From: Erinaceus europaeus
Lineage: Eukaryota > Chordata > Mammalia > Eulipotyphla > Erinaceidae
DNA: 64,000 nt
Reading direction: 5' to 3'
Assembly: GCF_950295315.1 (NCBI RefSeq)
Contig: NC_080162.1
Span: 68,175,760-68,239,759, forward strand
The translations under genes were made by a program, and so were the position numbers. Under the pieces are notes generated by a model that did not search any database, was not told the DNA's origin, and saw only the letters and a program-made list of their open reading frames with translations. Positions 61,335 to 64,000 of this stretch are shown here, piece by piece (the first letter of the stretch is position 1; each line of letters starts with the position of its first letter).

Positions 61335-64000
61335 ATCATCCCATACTCATCTTTATCTTTCTGACTTAGCTCACTTAACAAAATTCCTTCTAGCTCTGTT
61401 CAAGATGGGTCAGAGAAGGTGGGTTCATTGTTCTTGATAGCTGCATAGTATTCCATTGTGTATATATACCACAGCTTTCTCAGCCACTCGAGTATCTGTT
61501 GTTGGGCACCTGGGTTGCTTCCAGGTTTTAGCTATTATGAATTGTGCTGCTATGAACATAGGAGTACACATTTCTTTTTGGTTGGGTATTATGGAATCCT
61601 TGGGTGTAACCCCAGGAGAGGAATTACTGGATCATATGGAAGGTCCGTGTCTAGCTTTGTGAGAGTTTTCCAGACTGCTCTCCACAGAGGCTGTACCAAT
61701 TTACATTCCCACCAGCAATGTAAAAGGGTTCCTCTGTCCCCACAACCTCTCCAGCATTTGTTGCTGCTGTCCTTTTTGATGTATGCCATTCTTACAGGAG
61801 TGAGGTGGTATCTTAGTGTTGTCTTAATTTGCATTTCTCTGACAATCAGTGACCTAGAGCAGTTTTTCATATGTATGTTAGCCTTTTGGATCTCCTCTGT
61901 AGTGAATGTTTTGTTCATATCCTCTGCCCATTTTTGGATGGGGTCATTTGCTGTTTTGGTGCTAAGTTTGCTGAGCTCTTTATATATTTTGGTGATTAGT
62001 TTCTTGTCTGATGTATGGCATGTGAAGATATTCTCCCATTCTGTGAGGGGTCTCTTTGTTTGTTTAATAGTTTCTTTGGATGTGCAGAAGCTTTTCAGTT
62101 TGATGGAGTCCCATTGTTTTTTTTCTGTTTTAGTCTTCCTTGCAATTGGGTTTGATTCATCAAAGATGTCCTTGAGGTGTAGGTGGGAAACTGATTGACC
62201 AATGTTTTCCTCTAAGTATTTGATTGTTTCTGGTCTGACATCTAGGTCTTTGATCCATTTGGAGTTGATTTTTGCTTCTGGTGAGATAAAGTGGTTCAAC
62301 TTCATTCTTTTGCATGTTTCAACCCAGTTTTCCCAGCACCATTTATTGAAGAGAGCGTCCTTTTTCCATTTAATCCTTTGGGTCCCCTTATCAAAGATTA
62401 GATGTCCATAGGTGTGGGGATTTATTTCTGTGATTTCAATTCTGTTCCACTGGTCTGTGTGCCTATTTTTTTTGTTCCAGTACCATGCTGTTTTGATGAT
62501 GATGGCTTTATAATATAGTTTAAGGTCTGAGAGTGTGATGCCTCCATTTCTGTTTCTTTTTCTCAAGATAGTTTTGGCAATTCTAGGTGTTTTCAGGATC
62601 CAGATAAGTGATTGTAGTGTTTGTTCTATTCTCTTAAAGAAGCGTGGTGGAACTTTGATGGGTATTGCACTAAATATGTATATGGCTCTGGGAGAATATT
62701 CATTTTGATGATATTTATTCTTCCAATCCATGAGCATGGGATATCTTTCCATTTCTTGGTATCAGTTTCTATTTCCTTGAGTAGCGACTCATAGTTTTCA
62801 GCATACCAATCTTTCACTTCTTTGGTCAACTTTATTCCTAGGTATTTGATTGATTTTGCTGAAACAGTAAAGGGGAGTGATTTCTGGATGTCTTCTTCTT
62901 CAGATTTAGTGTTTGCATAAAGAAATGCCACAGATTTTTGTACATTGATTTTGTAGCCTGATACCTTGCTATATTGCCTAATAACTTCCAGTAGTTTTCT
63001 GCTGGATTATTCTTTAGGTTTTTCTATGTATACTATCATATCATCTGCAAATACTGATAGCTTGACTTCTTCCCTTACAATCTATATTCCTTTGATTTCT
63101 TTCTCTTGCCTGATTCCTATGGCAAGAACTTCCAATACTATGTTGAAGAGTAATGGTGACAGTGGACAGCCCTGTCTAGTCCCCGATCTGAGGGGGAATG
63201 CTTTCAGCTTCTGTCCATTGAGTATGATGTTGGCTGTAGGTTTGCTATATATAGACTCCACTATCTTGAGGAATTTCCCATCTATTCCCATTTTTTGTAG
63301 AGTTTTGATCATGAATGGGTGTTGGATTTTGTCAAAAACTTTCTCTGCATCTATTGAGATAATCATGTGGTTTTTGGCTTTGCTTTTATTGATATGGTGA
63401 ATGACATTGATTGACTTATGGTGTTGAACCAGCCTTGCATTCCTGGGATGAATTCCACTTGGTCGTGATGAACAATCTTTTTGATATGTTGCTGTATCCG
63501 GTTGGCCAAGATCTTGTTTAATATTTTGGCATCTAGTTCATCAAAGATATTGGTCTGTAGTTTTCCTTTTTTGTTCTGTCCCTATCAGCTTTTGGTATCA
63601 GGGTGATGTTGGCTTCATAGAAGATGGAAGGGTATATTCGTGTTTCTTCAATCTTATGGAAAAGCTTAAGAAGTATGGGTACTAACTGTTTCCTGAAAGT
63701 TTTGTAGAATTCGTTTGTGAAGCCATCTGGTCCAGGACTTCTGTTGTTGGGGAGATTCTTAATAACGGTTTCAATTTCTTTGTCTGTGATTGGTGCATTT
63801 AGATTTTGTAGTTCTTCTTGATTCAGTTTTGGAAGGGCATATACTTCTAGGAATTGTTCCATTTCTTCCAGATTCTCTAGCTTGGTGGCATATAGTTCTT
63901 TATAGAAGTTTCGCAGGATTCTCTGGGTTTCTGTGGTGTCAGTTGTGGTATCTCCTCCATCGTTTACAATTCTATTAATTTGAGTCTTCTCTCTTTTTTG
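61335..64000 (-). pseudogene. L1 F ORF2 (RT to C-terminus), few disruptions
   Basis: From the window edge the frame is open down to 63533 and includes [16 protein letters not shown] one-base loss near 63535 shifts to a second frame with [15 protein letters not shown] (about 63325-63366), [12 protein letters not shown] (about 63160) and FADD at 63040-63051. Stops occur near 63082 and 62998. Around 62700 it returns to the first frame, open for 387 codons to 61589 and ending in [12 protein letters not shown] after the Cys-rich block. The last part up to 61335 is out of frame. Catalytic residues are kept but the protein is broken. Confidence 0.9.

Larger units (their letters stand above)
59972..64000 (-). 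mobile_element. L1 element F: minus-strand, runs past the right edge
   Basis: 3' terminus at about 59972-60000 (T-rich, 'tttaagaaaggattaattaa'), long 3' UTR to about 61335, then ORF2 upstream to the edge. Same subfamily and layout as L1 C, including the 900-bp block and G-rich tract. The 5' part lies outside the window, so full length cannot be judged. Confidence 0.92.

Overview
The window is repeat-dense mammalian DNA with no credible host gene, exon or structural RNA gene. The donor is most likely a hedgehog (Erinaceidae, probably Erinaceus). Three signs support this. A Vingi-type LINE lies at 35.4-36.8 kb, and that clade has been reported among mammals only in hedgehogs. tRNA-derived SINEs of the hedgehog (ERI-like) kind are very abundant. 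L1s with a long shared 3' UTR appear throughout. Ancient mammalian repeats (MIR, L2, MER5, MLT1A) form the background. The organism call is inference from repeat content, not from a gene.

Layout. 0-14.8 kb is a nested stack of L1s. The oldest member is a minus-strand L1 (E), split into pieces. It is interrupted by a plus-strand L1 (D, 8.4-13.4 kb) with recognisable ORF1 and ORF2, and by a plus-strand, internally deleted L1 (A, 0.5-8.4 kb). L1 A is itself interrupted by a 5'-truncated L1 (C, 3.85-7.48 kb) and a 467-bp L1 3' end (B, 1.40-1.87 kb). From 14.8 to 59.9 kb, AT-rich single-copy DNA carries several tens of SINEs, short L1 3' ends, microsatellites and the Vingi copy. From 59.97 kb to the right edge runs a minus-strand L1 (F) of the same type as L1 C.

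SINE naming used here. Type I has a tRNA-like head containing 'gcgggttaagcgca' or 'acctggttaagcgcac', a middle 'ccccacctgcagg...gtgaagcag...ctgcaggtgtct', a pyrimidine tract and an A-rich tail. A 'long form' adds a 3' module of about 60 bp bounded by cctccagg and cctggagg. Type II has the head 'gagatagcataatggttatgc' and a ggttcaatcccc B box. Type III is older, with 'tagctca'-like heads. Many insertions have target-site duplications (TSDs), so they were made by LINE machinery.

The points most worth a second look are these. The Vingi copy has an RT-to-C-terminus frame open except for one TGA. A 52-bp inverted repeat at 21.1-21.2 kb has one mismatch. A 165-bp L2-SINE segment was copied from 52.4 kb into a SINE at 51.5 kb with microhomology at its ends. 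The L1 nesting order can be read from TSDs. The SINE long form has a conserved stem-forming 3' module. No new host defence, metabolic or regulatory system is visible.
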